Shown: positions 17,325-26,129, counted from the stretch's first letter. The stretch: DNA of 64,000 bases from Fuscovulum ytuae (GCF_029953595.1 NZ_CP124535.1:3269001-3333000); one strand, 5' to 3'. Numbers and translations are program-made. The notes: generated from the sequence alone by a model not told the origin.

Positions 17325-17579
17325 TCAGTGGCCCGTCTTCGCGTCATGTTCCGGGTCAGACCCCGGCACGGGGTCGTAGCCGTGCCCGCCCCAAGGATGG
17401 CAGCGGCAGATGCGGTGAACCGTCAGGTATCCGCCCTTGATCCCGCCATGGCGTTCCAGCGCTTCAAGCGCATAGGCCGAACAAGTGGGTTGGAAGCGGC
17501 AGCCATGACCGACCCAAGGCGACAGGATCAGGCGATAGGCGCGCACCGGGAGGGAAAAGAGGCGCGCAAGCAGGGTCAT
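17325..17579 (-). CDS. yidD: Membrane protein insertion efficiency factor YidD
   Basis: 84 residues. Small YidD protein with the family pattern PVRAYRLILSPWVGHGCRFQ, PTCSAYALEALERHG and GGYLTVHRICRCHPWGGHG (three conserved cysteine positions). It helps YidC insert membrane proteins. ATG 17579 overlaps the rnpA stop (ATGA 17576-17579), giving the classical rpmH-rnpA-yidD order. Three AT-rich hairpins follow the stop. Confidence 0.92.
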   Translation of the reverse strand: MTLLARLFSLPVRAYRLILSPWVGHGCRFQPTCSAYALEALERHGGIKGGYLTVHRICRCHPWGGHGYDPVPGSDPEHDAKTGH

Positions 17580-17998
17580 CTTGCCCGGCCCCCATGAACG
17601 GAGGCGAGGGCTGTGCGCAGGTCTTCGCAAAGGGAGGAGAAGGGGCGGGTAACGGTCGCCTCTGGCCGCGCGACGAGGACGTAGTCCCAGCCGGGTTGGG
17701 CGAGCGAGGGCAGCACGTCGCGGACAAGGGCGCGCAGGCGCCGCTTGGCGCGGTTGCGCATGACGGCATTGCCGATTTTCTTCGAGGCCGTGAAACCCAC
17801 GCGGATGCCCATGCTTTCGTCATTGCGGGCGCGGGCCTGCAACAGAAAGCCCGCCGTGCCCTGACGGCGGGCGGAGGCGGCGCGCAGGAAATCGGCGCGT
17901 TTCTGCAGGGTGGTCAGCGTCAGACAAAGCGAAACCGCCGACGGCGCGGCGGGCGCTTCGGCGGTGTCGCCTGTGCCCGTGTCCATCGGCGGTGTCAT
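17576..17998 (-). CDS. rnpA: Ribonuclease P protein component
   Basis: 140 residues. It binds the RNase P RNA and helps mature the 5' ends of tRNAs. LTTLQKRADFLRAASARR begins the conserved core, GFTASKKIGNAVMRNRAKRRLR is the RNR signature and DYVLVARPEA follows. An Ala/Pro/Thr-rich leader of ~25 residues precedes the core, as often in this family of bacteria. ATG 17998 and ATG 17986 are both possible starts. Coupled to yidD. Confidence 0.92.
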   Translation of the reverse strand: MTPPMDTGTGDTAEAPAAPSAVSLCLTLTTLQKRADFLRAASARRQGTAGFLLQARARNDESMGIRVGFTASKKIGNAVMRNRAKRRLRALVRDVLPSLAQPGWDYVLVARPEATVTRPFSSLCEDLRTALASVHGGRAR

Positions 17999-18036
17999 CG
18001 CATCACCCGTGAACGGCCCCAAGGGGCCGGAAGGGA

Positions 18037-18171
18037 TCAGGCGGACAGGCGCTTGCGGCCCTTGGCGCGGCGCGCGGACAGGACCAGACGGCCGCCCTTG
18101 GTGGCCATGCGGGCGCGGAACCCGTGGCGGCGCTTGCGGACCAGGTTCGACGGTTGGTAAGTGCGCTTCAT
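18037..18171 (-). CDS. rpmH: 50S ribosomal protein L34
   Basis: 44 residues, found by reading the minus strand from CAT 18169-18171. It starts [18 protein letters not shown] and ends [17 protein letters not shown], the full typical L34 length with the expected basic composition. It is the first gene of the rpmH-rnpA-yidD operon, with rnpA starting 38 bases after its stop. A good minus-strand promoter lies at 18242-18270. Confidence 0.97.
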   Translation of the reverse strand: MKRTYQPSNLVRKRRHGFRARMATKGGRLVLSARRAKGRKRLSA

Positions 18172-18241
18172 CGCGGCTCTCCGTATCAATCAGGCAGCGC
18201 GTATCCGACGGATTCGAGCGCCGCTTCTATTCGAAGCCCGT

Positions 18242-18270
18242 CCTTTACGGGGGGTTGTCAGGCAAGTCAA
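18242..18270 (-). promoter_or_regulatory. Predicted sigma-70 promoter of rpmH
   Basis: On the minus strand TTGACT (18270-18265) and TAAAGG (18247-18242) are 17 bases apart, and the -10 lies 70 bases upstream of the rpmH ATG. Sequence match only. Confidence 0.55.
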
Positions 18271-18399
18271 CGCGCGGATGGGGGGATTTCTGCAACATTT
18301 CGCAGCCGAAGGGCCGGGAATGTTGCAGGAGCGGGCCTTTCGATCAATGCGGCGTGAGAGGGCTGGCGCGGGGGCAGCGCTTTGGACCATCTTCGGGCG

Positions 18400-19155
18400 A
18401 TGAAAAACGCGCATATCCCCCCGCCATCCGATCTGCCGCCGCAAGGCAGGGGTCGGATGATTCCCGTCTTGGTCCTTTTGGCTGTGGCCGTGCTTGGCGC
18501 GGTCTTCTTGCGGGATCAGTTGAGTTTTGAAGCGCTGGCCCGGCACCGCGAGGCGCTGCTGGCCTTTCGGGACGCGCATTACCTTGTGGCCGTGATCGTC
18601 TTTGTGGCGGCCTATGTGGGGATCGTGGCCTTTTCCCTGCCCGGTGCCACAGTGGCGACGCTGACGGGCGGGTTCCTGTTCGGGCTGTTTCCCGGCGTTC
18701 TGTTCAATCTGGCGGGTGCGGTGGTGGGGGCGGTTCTTCTGTTCCTTGCGGCGCGGGCGGGATTCGGGGCGCGGCTGGCGGCAAAGATCGAGGCGCAGGG
18801 GGGGCGCGTGGCGCGGCTACGGGCGGCCTTGGCCGCGAATGAATGGGAGGTGCTGTTTCTGATGCGGGTCACGCCCATTGTGCCTTTCTTCATGGCGAAT
18901 CTCATTCCTGCCCTGCTCAATATCTCGCTCTTCAAATTCGCGGTGACGACGGCGGTGGGGATCGTGCCGGGGGCCTTGGTCCTGACATCGGTCGGGTCGG
19001 GGTTGGGTGAGGTTTTTGCGCGCGGCGGCAGCCCGGATTTCGGGGTGTTTCAGGAGCCTTATGTCCTGTGGCCCATTGTCGGGCTGGTGGCGCTGGGCGT
19101 GATGCCCATGGCGGTGCGCGGCTTGCGGGCGCGGGCCGGACGGCGGGAGGTGTAG
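18400..19155 (+). CDS. TVP38/TMEM64 (VTT domain) membrane protein
   Basis: 251 residues with about six hydrophobic segments. The VTT core has AFSLPGATVATLTGGFLFGLF, a cytoplasmic stretch with RAALAANEWEVLFLMRVTPIVPFFMANLIPAL and a final SVGSGLGEVF. DedA/VTT proteins are linked to lipid flipping and membrane homeostasis; the substrate here is unknown. ATG 18400 is used; TTG 18382 would add six residues. The next gene starts 5 bases after the stop, a pairing (VTT + flavin reductase) often annotated as mercuric-reductase-like loci. Confidence 0.87.
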   Translation: MKNAHIPPPSDLPPQGRGRMIPVLVLLAVAVLGAVFLRDQLSFEALARHREALLAFRDAHYLVAVIVFVAAYVGIVAFSLPGATVATLTGGFLFGLFPGVLFNLAGAVVGAVLLFLAARAGFGARLAAKIEAQGGRVARLRAALAANEWEVLFLMRVTPIVPFFMANLIPALLNISLFKFAVTTAVGIVPGALVLTSVGSGLGEVFARGGSPDFGVFQEPYVLWPIVGLVALGVMPMAVRGLRARAGRREV

Positions 19156-19160
19156 GGGCG

Positions 19161-20582
19161 ATGGAGCGGATCGAGACGGATATCTGTGTGATTGGCGCAG
19201 GGTCGGGGGGCCTTTCGGTGGCGGCGGGCGCGGTGCAGATGGGCGCGCGGGTCGTGCTGATCGAAGGGGCCGAGATGGGTGGGGATTGCCTGAATTTCGG
19301 CTGCGTCCCGTCCAAGGCCCTGATCGCCGCAGCGGCGGCGGCGCAGGCGCAGCGGGGATCGGCGGCCTTCGGGATCGGCGCGGTGGAGCCTGTGGTGGAT
19401 TTCGGTGCGGTGAAGGATCACGTCGCATCGGTGATCGCGGCGATTGCGCCGGTGGACAGTCAGGAACGCTTCGAGGGGCTGGGCTGTCTGGTCATCCGCG
19501 ATTGGGGGCGGTTCGTTTCCCCGCGCGAGGTGGAGGCGGGCGGGCGGCGCATCCGGGCGCGGCGGTTCGTGATCGCTACAGGATCGCGGGCGGCGGTGCC
19601 GCCGGTGCCGGGGATCGAGGGCGTGCCCTATCTGACGAATGAGACGGTCTTTTCGCTGCGCGAGCGGCCCGCGCATCTTCTGGTGCTTGGGGCGGGGCCG
19701 ATCGGGATGGAGATGGCGCAGGCGCATCGGCGGCTGGGATCGGCGGTGACGGTGATTGAGGCGGGGCGCGCGCTTGGGCGCGAGGACCCGGAGGCAGCGG
19801 CGGTGGTCATCGCACGGCTGCGGGAGGAGGGGGTGGATATCCGCGAAGGGCAGGGCGTGGTGCGGCTGCGTGCCGTGTCGGAAGGCGTCGAGGCCGTGCT
19901 GGCGGATGGCGCGGTGGTGACCGGGTCGCATCTTCTGGTGGCTGCGGGGCGCGTGCCTGTGCTGGAGCGGCTGGATCTGCCAGCGGCAGGGGTGGCGTTC
20001 GACAAGCGTGGCGTGACCGTGGGGCCGGACCTGCGGGCCAAGGGGAACCGGCGCGTCTTTGCCGTGGGCGATGCGGCCGGGGGCGCGCAGTTCACCCATC
20101 TGGCAGGGTATCATGCGGGGTTGGTGATCCGGCAGGCTGTGCTGGGTCTGCGGGCGCGGGTGCGGGGGGACCATATCCCGCGCGTGACCTTTACCACGCC
20201 AGAGCTGGCGCAGGTCGGGCCGACCGAGGCCGAGGCGCGGGCGGCGCATGGCGATGGCATCAGCGTGGCGCGGGCGGCGTTTCATCACAATGACCGGGCG
20301 CAGGCGCTGCGCGAGACGGAAGGGTTTGCCAAACTGGTGATCCGGCGGGGGCGGGTGATCGGGGCGACGGTGGTGGGACCCGAAGCGGGAGAGGTGATCG
20401 CGCCTCTTGCGCTGGCCGTTTCCGCGCGGATGAAGGTGTCGACCTTGGCGGGGGTCGTGCTGCCCTATCCGACGCTGGCTGAGGTGGCAAAGCGCGCGGC
20501 GGGGGCGCATTTCGCGCCCGCGCTGTTCGAGAACCCAAGGCTGAAGACCTTTGTGCGGTTCGTGCAGCGGTTCCTGCCCTGA
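19161..20582 (+). CDS. FAD-dependent pyridine nucleotide-disulfide oxidoreductase (mercuric reductase-like)
   Basis: 473 residues. FAD loop GAGSGGLSVAAGA (about 11-23), redox pair in GGDCLNFGCVPSKAL (CxxxxC), NAD(P) loop LVLGAGPIGMEMAQ (about 175), FAVGDAAGGAQFTH and a C-terminal dimerisation domain with YPTLAEVAKRA. There is no N-terminal heavy-metal domain and no C-terminal cysteine pair of true MerA, so mercury reduction is unlikely. A general disulfide or dihydrolipoamide-type reductase is the safer call. Starts 5 bases after the VTT gene. Confidence 0.88.
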   Translation: MERIETDICVIGAGSGGLSVAAGAVQMGARVVLIEGAEMGGDCLNFGCVPSKALIAAAAAAQAQRGSAAFGIGAVEPVVDFGAVKDHVASVIAAIAPVDSQERFEGLGCLVIRDWGRFVSPREVEAGGRRIRARRFVIATGSRAAVPPVPGIEGVPYLTNETVFSLRERPAHLLVLGAGPIGMEMAQAHRRLGSAVTVIEAGRALGREDPEAAAVVIARLREEGVDIREGQGVVRLRAVSEGVEAVLADGAVVTGSHLLVAAGRVPVLERLDLPAAGVAFDKRGVTVGPDLRAKGNRRVFAVGDAAGGAQFTHLAGYHAGLVIRQAVLGLRARVRGDHIPRVTFTTPELAQVGPTEAEARAAHGDGISVARAAFHHNDRAQALRETEGFAKLVIRRGRVIGATVVGPEAGEVIAPLALAVSARMKVSTLAGVVLPYPTLAEVAKRAAGAHFAPALFENPRLKTFVRFVQRFLP

Positions 20583-20614
20583 GGCCTGCCGCCCGGTGGG
20601 GACGTGGCAAAGAT

Positions 20615-20639
20615 GAGTATTTGGGCCAAGATGAAGGGG
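20615..20639 (+). repeat. GAGTATTT/CCAAGATGAAG element, copy 2
   Basis: GAGTATTTGGG followed by CCAAGATGAAGGGG, 33 bases after the oxidoreductase stop. Identical to the 24100 copy over this length. The rest of the 219-bp gap to the next gene shows no gene. Confidence 0.8.
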
Positions 20640-20801
20640 CAAGGTTGCGTGCGAGCGGACCTGTGGCTGTCTTTCCGGCGAAAGCTTTGATAAATCTGCG
20701 CTGATTGGTGCCGATCCGGCCTGTCTTTCCCTGTGCAAGGGGTTGCGGGTGGCGAGGGGCGATGCGTATTTCAGGCGGGGCAGAGCGGGGGGCGGTTTTT
20801 C

Positions 20802-22223
20802 GTGCGGATCGGGCGGGGGCGTTTCCTGAATACGCTGTCGGGGCGGTTCCTGCTGTTGACCGTCGCCTTCGTCATGTTGGCGGAGATTTTGATCTTTGTG
20901 CCGTCCATCGCGCGCTATCGGGCGGATTACCTGCTTTTGCGGCTGGAGAAAGCGCAGATCGCATCCCTTGCCCTGCTGGCGGCAGAGGATGCGACGGTCG
21001 GCGAGGCACTGGAATCCGAACTGTTGAAGAATGCCGAGGTGTTCAACGTCGTGTTGCGGCGGGATGAGGTGCGGCAGTTGGTGCTGTCTTCGCCCATTCC
21101 GCAACCCATTTATGACACCTATGACCTGCGGTTGGCAGGGCCTTGGGAGTTGATCCGAGATGCCTCGACCGTGCTGGCCGATCCGGAGAACCGTGTGATC
21201 CGGGTGATCGGGAACCCGGTGCAGGATGCGGGTCTTCTGATCGAGATCACGATGGAAACGGGGCCGTTGCGCAAGGCGATGGTGGAGTATGGGCTGCGCA
21301 TCTTGTTCCTGTCGGCGCTGATTTCGGTGGTGACGGCGTTTCTTCTGTTCCTTGCCGTGCAGCGGTTGCTGGTCGGGCCGATCCGGCGGGTGGTGCGGCA
21401 TATGACGGCCTATGCTGAGGCGCCCGAGGATGCGCGGCGGGTGATCCAGCCTTCTGCCGGGGTGGAGGAGTTGCGGGTGGCCGAAGAGGCGCTGGCCGCG
21501 ATGCAGACGCAGTTGACCGGGGCGCTTCGACAGAAGGAGCGGTTGGCGCAGCTGGGCGGCGCGGTGGCGAAGATCAGCCATGATTTGCGCAACATCCTGA
21601 CCACGGCGCAGTTGTTTGCTGACCGTTTGGAGGCGAGCGCGGACCCTGCGGTGACGCGGGCGGCACCGAAACTGGTGGGGTCGATCCAGCGGGCGGTGTC
21701 TTTGTGCGAATCGACCTTGGCCTTTGGGAAGGCGGAGGAGCCGCCGCCGCTATTGACGCGCTTTGCCCTGCGGCGATTGGCCGAGGATGTGGTGGAGGGC
21801 GAAGGCTTTGGGGCAGAGGCGGCGACGGTGGCCTGTCTGGTGGATGTGCCGGCGGGGCTGGTGATCCGGGCGGATGCGGAGCAGTTGCACCGCGTGCTGT
21901 CGAACCTCATCCGCAATGCGCGGCAGGCGATTGAGGCGACGGGGCAGAGCGGCACGATCGAGATTTCGGGCGGCGAGGATGAGCGGGATTGGTGGATCCG
22001 CGTGGGTGATACCGGCCCGGGGCTGCCCCCCAAGGCGCGGGAGCATCTGTTCGAGGCCTTTCAGGGCGGCGCGCGGAAGGGCGGCACGGGTTTGGGCCTT
22101 GCGATTGCCGCCGAATTGGTGCGCGGCCATGGCGGGCGGCTGGAATTGATGCGCAGCGATGCAGAGGGGACGGAGTTCCTGATCCGCCTGCCCAAGGGGC
22201 CGGGGGCGGGGGAAGACGACTGA
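20802..22223 (+). CDS. Orphan sensor histidine kinase
   Basis: 473 residues from GTG 20802, chosen because GGGGGGCGG lies 6 bases upstream; GTG 20733 (496 residues) has no RBS. Two membrane helices (about 12-35 and 165-190) bracket a ~130-residue periplasmic sensor. HAMP (about 190-240), HisKA with KISHDLRNILTTAQ (His260) and HATPase_c follow: NLIRNARQAIEA (N box), GDTGPGLP (G1) and GGTGLGLAIAAELV (G2). All catalytic boxes are intact. No response regulator lies next to it in this window. Confidence 0.9.
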   Translation: MRIGRGRFLNTLSGRFLLLTVAFVMLAEILIFVPSIARYRADYLLLRLEKAQIASLALLAAEDATVGEALESELLKNAEVFNVVLRRDEVRQLVLSSPIPQPIYDTYDLRLAGPWELIRDASTVLADPENRVIRVIGNPVQDAGLLIEITMETGPLRKAMVEYGLRILFLSALISVVTAFLLFLAVQRLLVGPIRRVVRHMTAYAEAPEDARRVIQPSAGVEELRVAEEALAAMQTQLTGALRQKERLAQLGGAVAKISHDLRNILTTAQLFADRLEASADPAVTRAAPKLVGSIQRAVSLCESTLAFGKAEEPPPLLTRFALRRLAEDVVEGEGFGAEAATVACLVDVPAGLVIRADAEQLHRVLSNLIRNARQAIEATGQSGTIEISGGEDERDWWIRVGDTGPGLPPKAREHLFEAFQGGARKGGTGLGLAIAAELVRGHGGRLELMRSDAEGTEFLIRLPKGPGAGEDD

Positions 22224-22281
22224 TCCACGCGATTTTCCCCTTGCACCCCGCGAAGGCGGGGGCTAAACGCACCGCCACGAC

Positions 22282-22358
22282 GGACCCGTAGCTCAGCTGG
22301 ATAGAGCATCAGACTACGAATCTGAGGGTCGGGCGTTCGAATCGCTCCGGGTCCGCCA
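22282..22358 (+). tRNA. tRNA-Arg (anticodon ACG)
   Basis: 77 bases. Acceptor GGACCCG (22282-22288) pairs with CGGGTCC (22348-22354), discriminator G, encoded CCA at 22356-22358. D-arm GCTC..GAGC, anticodon arm CAGACTACGAATCTG with anticodon ACG, T-loop GTTCGAATC. ACG is read as ICG after deamination and decodes CGU, CGC and CGA. Confidence 0.97.
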
Positions 22359-22484
22359 CTTTCCCTTAAATCTGCACGCCATCTGGCCGCCTTTGGGCGG
22401 TTGGTGCGTTTTGGTGTCTTCCTGACACTCGACTGTCGGCGTGGATGCTGGCATGTCAGCGGCAGGATATGCGGAGGACGGGAC

Positions 22485-23990
22485 ATGCTGAGCGGAAAGC
22501 ATCTGATTGCCGGGGAGTGGGTCGGGGGCGAGGTGACCTTCACCTCGCAGCCCGCGACGGGCGAAGGGGCGATCTTTGCCAGCGGTGGCGTGGCAGAGGT
22601 GGACCGGGCGGTGCAGGCGGCGGAAGCGGCGTTCTGGTCCTATTCGGCGCTGACTCGGGCGGCGCGGGCGGCGTTTCTGGAGCGGATCGCGGATGAGATC
22701 GAGGCGCGTGGGGCCGATCTGACGGCGGTGGGGGCCGCCGAGACGGGTCTGCCCACGGCGCGGCTGGAGGGGGAGCGGGGGCGTACCACGGGGCAGTTGC
22801 GGCTGTTCGCGCGGCATATCCTTGCGACGGATTTCCTTGACCTTCGGCATGACGTAGCGCTGCCGGACCGTGCGCCTTTGCCACGCCCGGATATTCGCAT
22901 GATGCAGCGCGCGCTGGGGCCGGTGGCGGTATTCGGGGCGTCGAACTTTCCCTTGGCCTTTTCGACGGCGGGCGGGGATACCGCCTCGGCCCTTGCGGCG
23001 GGGTGCCCCGTGGTGGTGAAGGGGCATCCGGCGCATCCGGGGACGGGCGAGATCGTGGCGCAGGCGGTGGATGCGGCGGTGAAGGCTTGTGGCGTTCATC
23101 CGGGCGTTTTCAGCCTGATCCAAGGGGTGGGGACGGAGTTGGGTGCGGCGCTGGTCACGCATCCCCTGATCTGCGCAGTAGGGTTTACAGGGTCGTTGGC
23201 CGGCGGGCGGGCGCTGTTTGATCTTTGCGCGCGGCGGGATGTGCCGATCCCGTTCTATGGTGAGCTGGGGTCGGTGAACCCGGTCTTCCTGTTGCCTGCG
23301 GCGCTGGCGGCGCGGGGAGAGGCGATTGCCAAGGGCTGGGCCGGGTCGTTGACGATGGGGGCGGGGCAGTTCTGCACCAATCCCGGTATCGTGGTGGCGC
23401 TGGCGGGGGCGGAGGGTGATGCCTTTGTCGCGGCGGCTCAGGCGGCGCTGACAGCGGTGGGGCCGCAGGTCATGCTGACCGATGGGATTGCGGCGGCCTA
23501 TCGCGCGGGGCGCGCGCGGATTGCGGCCTCGGCCGGGGTGCGCGAGGTGCTGACCAGCGTCTGCGACCGGCGGAACGCCACGCCCTATCTGTTTGAGGTG
23601 TCGGGGTCGGATTGGTTGGCCAATCATGCCTTGGGCGAAGAGGTGTTCGGGCCATTGGGCGTGATCGTGCGGGTGGCGGATTTCGCGCAGATGGAGGCGG
23701 TGGCGCGGGCGTTGGAGGGGCAATTGACCTGCACCTTGCAGATGGAGGCAGGCGATACCGATCTGGCGCGGCGGCTGATGCCGATCCTTGAGCGGAAGGC
23801 AGGGCGGGTGCTGGCCAATGGTTTCCCCACGGGGGTGGAGGTCTGCGAGGCCATGGTGCATGGCGGGCCCTATCCGGCCAGCACCAATTTCGGTGCGACG
23901 AGCGTGGGGACGATGGCGATCCGCCGTTGGCTGCGGCCCGTCAGCTATCAGAACATGCCGATCGAGTTGCTGCCCGAGGAATTGCGGTAA
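22485..23990 (+). CDS. Alpha-ketoglutaric semialdehyde (2,5-dioxovalerate) dehydrogenase, NADP type
   Basis: 501 residues. ALDH fold of the KGSADH subfamily: start MLSGKHLIAGEWVGGE, cofactor region GPVAVFGASNFPLAFSTAGG, GCPVVVKGHPAHPGTGE, the Glu region PFYGELGSVNPVF and the catalytic Cys in MGAGQFCTNPG (about 305). It oxidises 2,5-dioxopentanoate to 2-oxoglutarate in pentose, sugar-acid or hydroxyproline degradation. GGAGG lies 8 bases before ATG 22485. No other genes of those pathways are adjacent. It follows tRNA-Arg and converges on the DMT gene. Confidence 0.9.
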   Translation: MLSGKHLIAGEWVGGEVTFTSQPATGEGAIFASGGVAEVDRAVQAAEAAFWSYSALTRAARAAFLERIADEIEARGADLTAVGAAETGLPTARLEGERGRTTGQLRLFARHILATDFLDLRHDVALPDRAPLPRPDIRMMQRALGPVAVFGASNFPLAFSTAGGDTASALAAGCPVVVKGHPAHPGTGEIVAQAVDAAVKACGVHPGVFSLIQGVGTELGAALVTHPLICAVGFTGSLAGGRALFDLCARRDVPIPFYGELGSVNPVFLLPAALAARGEAIAKGWAGSLTMGAGQFCTNPGIVVALAGAEGDAFVAAAQAALTAVGPQVMLTDGIAAAYRAGRARIAASAGVREVLTSVCDRRNATPYLFEVSGSDWLANHALGEEVFGPLGVIVRVADFAQMEAVARALEGQLTCTLQMEAGDTDLARRLMPILERKAGRVLANGFPTGVEVCEAMVHGGPYPASTNFGATSVGTMAIRRWLRPVSYQNMPIELLPEELR

Positions 23991-24092
23991 TCAATCGGAG
24001 CGGGGCCGGCCAGGGCCGCCCCCGCACGCCTTTCCTCTCGCCTCCCGCGCGTGCCGCGCGTCCGGCTCGGCTGATGGGGGCGCGGCCCCCAA

Positions 24093-24160
24093 CCCCCCGG
24101 AGTATTTGGGCCAAGATGAAGGGGGCTGATTTCATCTTGGTAGAAAATACTCTCGGGGGG
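24093..24160. repeat. Inverted pair of GAGTATTT/CCAAGATGAAG elements (copies 3 and 3')
   Basis: The left arm, from CCCCCCGG at 24093 through GAGTATTTGGG and CCAAGATGAA, ends at 24120. The right arm 24131-24160 reads as its reverse complement except for the middle (TCTA for GGG) and one inserted base. A 10-base loop GGGGGCTGAT separates them. It lies between converging genes and could fold into a ~29-bp hairpin in transcripts of either strand. Confidence 0.85.
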
Positions 24161-24211
24161 AGAGGAGCGTCAGCGACGAGGGGGGCAGACAGCCCCCCTG
24201 CGACGGTGCGG

Positions 24212-25111
24212 TCAGGCATCGTCTTTCAAGAGGAGCGCGAGGGCTGTGACGGAAAGCGCAATCCCACCAAGGATAAGAGGTGGGGGGGCGGCGCGGCCCA
24301 GCGCGATTTCCCACAGGATGACCCATGAGGGGACGAGGTAGGTATAGGCCATGACCTTGGCGGCGGGCAGGCGCATTGTTGCATATTGCATCAGGACGAA
24401 GGTCGCGGCGGAGGCGAAGATTGCGGTGTAAAGAAGGGTCACCCAGACAATGGGGGGCAGGTCCATCCAGTCTGTGGCGCGGATGGCGGGCAGGCCCGCC
24501 CCGGTGAGCAGAAGCCAGCCCGCCACCATCATCCCGAAGGTGAAGACCACGGCGGGTTCACCGCGGTTCAGCTTGCGCACCAGCGGCGTGTAAAGGGCAT
24601 GGGCGACGCAGCCTGCGAAATAGATCGCCTCTCCCATCCCGATATGCAGCGAGAAGAGGCGCGCGGGATCGGCGCGGAAGATGACCCAGAGCGCACCGAT
24701 GGCCCCGATGGCGAGCGCCGCGCCCATGCGGGCGGTCAGGCGTTGGCGCAGGGTGAGCCAGCCAAAGCCTGCGGCCATAATGGGGGTGAGGGTGAAGACC
24801 GCCGCCGTGGCGACAGGTTCGGCGGTTTTCAGCCCTTGGAACATCAAGACGAAATAGGCGGCAAGGAGGCTGCCGAGGACCGCGTAGCGCCATGGCGCAT
24901 CGAGGGCGCGACGGGTGATCCCGGTCGTGGCGAAGGCCGCGGCACCGACGAGGGCACCCGCGATGAGGAAGCGCAGGGCGCTGAGGGCGAGCGGGTCGAT
25001 CAGCGGTGCGGCCATGGAGCCCAAGCTGAAGGAGCCCGCGACCAGCGCCGAGAAAGTGAGCATGGCAAGATGGCCGCGCTGTGACTCGGTCAGTGATCCG
25101 GGCAGGGTCAT
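24212..25111 (-). CDS. DMT (EamA) family transporter
   Basis: 299 residues with ten predicted helices and two EamA repeats (about 15-145 and 155-290). Typical blocks are ALSALRFLIAGALV, LGSLLAAYFVLMFQGLKTAEPVATAAVFTLTPIMAA and the second-repeat AKVMAYTYLVPSW. Inner membrane exporter of an unknown small metabolite. The LysR gene ends 26 bases upstream on the same strand, so it may sit in one transcript with its regulator. Confidence 0.88.
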   Translation of the reverse strand: MTLPGSLTESQRGHLAMLTFSALVAGSFSLGSMAAPLIDPLALSALRFLIAGALVGAAAFATTGITRRALDAPWRYAVLGSLLAAYFVLMFQGLKTAEPVATAAVFTLTPIMAAGFGWLTLRQRLTARMGAALAIGAIGALWVIFRADPARLFSLHIGMGEAIYFAGCVAHALYTPLVRKLNRGEPAVVFTFGMMVAGWLLLTGAGLPAIRATDWMDLPPIVWVTLLYTAIFASAATFVLMQYATMRLPAAKVMAYTYLVPSWVILWEIALGRAAPPPLILGGIALSVTALALLLKDDA

Positions 25112-25136
25112 GCGTCGGAACTTGGGCGGGCCGCGG

Positions 25137-26021
25137 TCATAGGTTCCAGTCCTTGGCCGCTTCTTTCAAGGTGGTGAGGAAGGCCTGCACCTTGCGGGTG
25201 CGGTGCAGGTCGACATGGGTGACGATCCAGAGCGGGGCCACCCAATCGGGGCGGGGGGGCATGACTTCAATCAGGTCGGGGTCTGCCTCGGCCTTGTAGG
25301 CGGCGAGGAAGCCAAGGCCCAAGCCGCCGCGTAGGGCGGCCTCGAAGGCGGCGGGTTCGGTGGCGCGAAAGCTGATGCGGTCCTGGGGGACGGCGGCGCG
25401 CATCCAGCGGTGGAAGGGCGCGCGGCTGTCGGCGGCATCGGTGCCGATGAAGCGGTGGGCGGGAAGCTCTGCCTCGGATTGGGGCAGGCCATAGGCTTCG
25501 GCATAGCTGCGAGAGGCGTAGAGGCCTGAGCGCATGCGGGCAAGCGGTTGGACGACGTTATCGGGCTCTTCGGGTGCCGCTCCGGCGCGGATGGCGACAT
25601 GCGCCTCGCCGTAATCCAGCCGGAAGACACGCGTATCGCTGAGGAAGCGCAGAAGGATGCCGGGATAGGCGGTCTGGAAGCGCGACAGAACGGGGATCAG
25701 GAGATCGGACAGGCCCACGATGGCGGTGACCACCAATTCACCCGACACGGTTTCGCCAAGGCCTTTGATGCGGCTGGAGAGTTGGGCGAATTGCTCATCC
25801 GTGGTCTGGGCGACGGAGAGCAGGTCTTGGCCTGCCTCGGTCGGCGTATAGCCGCGGGCGTGGCGTTGGAAGAGTTTGGTGCCGAGCCGTTTTTCCAGCG
25901 CGTCGATATGGCGGATGACGGTGGCGTGGTGGACGCCCAGCACCTCGGCCGCGCCGGACACGGTGCCGAGCCGGGCGACCTGATAGGCGGTGCGGATTTC
26001 GTCCCAAGTGTCGATGGTCAT
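25137..26021 (-). CDS. LysR-family transcriptional regulator
   Basis: 294 residues. The N-terminal winged helix has WDEIRTAYQVARLGTVSGAAEVLGVHHATVIRHIDALEKRLGTKLFQR (about 6-53), in which VHHATV replaces the usual SQPAVS turn, a subgroup feature. A periplasmic-binding-like effector domain follows (about 90-290). ATG 26021 (MTIDTWDEI) is supported by AAGG just upstream; the open frame continues upstream without homology. It is followed by the DMT transporter on the same strand, its likeliest target. Confidence 0.88.
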   Translation of the reverse strand: MTIDTWDEIRTAYQVARLGTVSGAAEVLGVHHATVIRHIDALEKRLGTKLFQRHARGYTPTEAGQDLLSVAQTTDEQFAQLSSRIKGLGETVSGELVVTAIVGLSDLLIPVLSRFQTAYPGILLRFLSDTRVFRLDYGEAHVAIRAGAAPEEPDNVVQPLARMRSGLYASRSYAEAYGLPQSEAELPAHRFIGTDAADSRAPFHRWMRAAVPQDRISFRATEPAAFEAALRGGLGLGFLAAYKAEADPDLIEVMPPRPDWVAPLWIVTHVDLHRTRKVQAFLTTLKEAAKDWNL

Positions 26022-26100
26022 CCTTGGCGTCCGTGAAAAGGTCTTTGCGGCATGTGGCGATGCCTGCGCGGGGATTGCAAGGGCGGAATGGGCGCGAGGC

Positions 26101-26129
26101 TTGACTCGCGGGGGCGCGGGGCGTAGTGG
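26101..26129 (+). promoter_or_regulatory. Predicted sigma-70 promoter of the ffh operon
   Basis: TTGACT (26101-26106), 17-base spacer, TAGTGG (26124-26129), in the gap between the divergent LysR gene and ffh, 161 bases before the ffh ATG. The -10 is a modest match. Confidence 0.45.

Noticed and set aside
19161-20582. Mercury resistance (merA) call
   Set aside because: No heavy-metal-binding N-terminal domain, no C-terminal cysteine pair and no other mer genes nearby; called as a general disulfide oxidoreductase.
19059-21581. Minus-strand frame of 840 codons opposite the oxidoreductase and kinase genes
   Set aside because: Composition is extreme (Arg, His, Pro, Gln), it crosses two well-supported plus-strand genes and has no recognisable motif.
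22246-22261. Terminator between the histidine kinase and tRNA-Arg
   Set aside because: CCCCGC-GAAG-GCGGGG folds well but has no U-tract, so it was not listed as a terminator.
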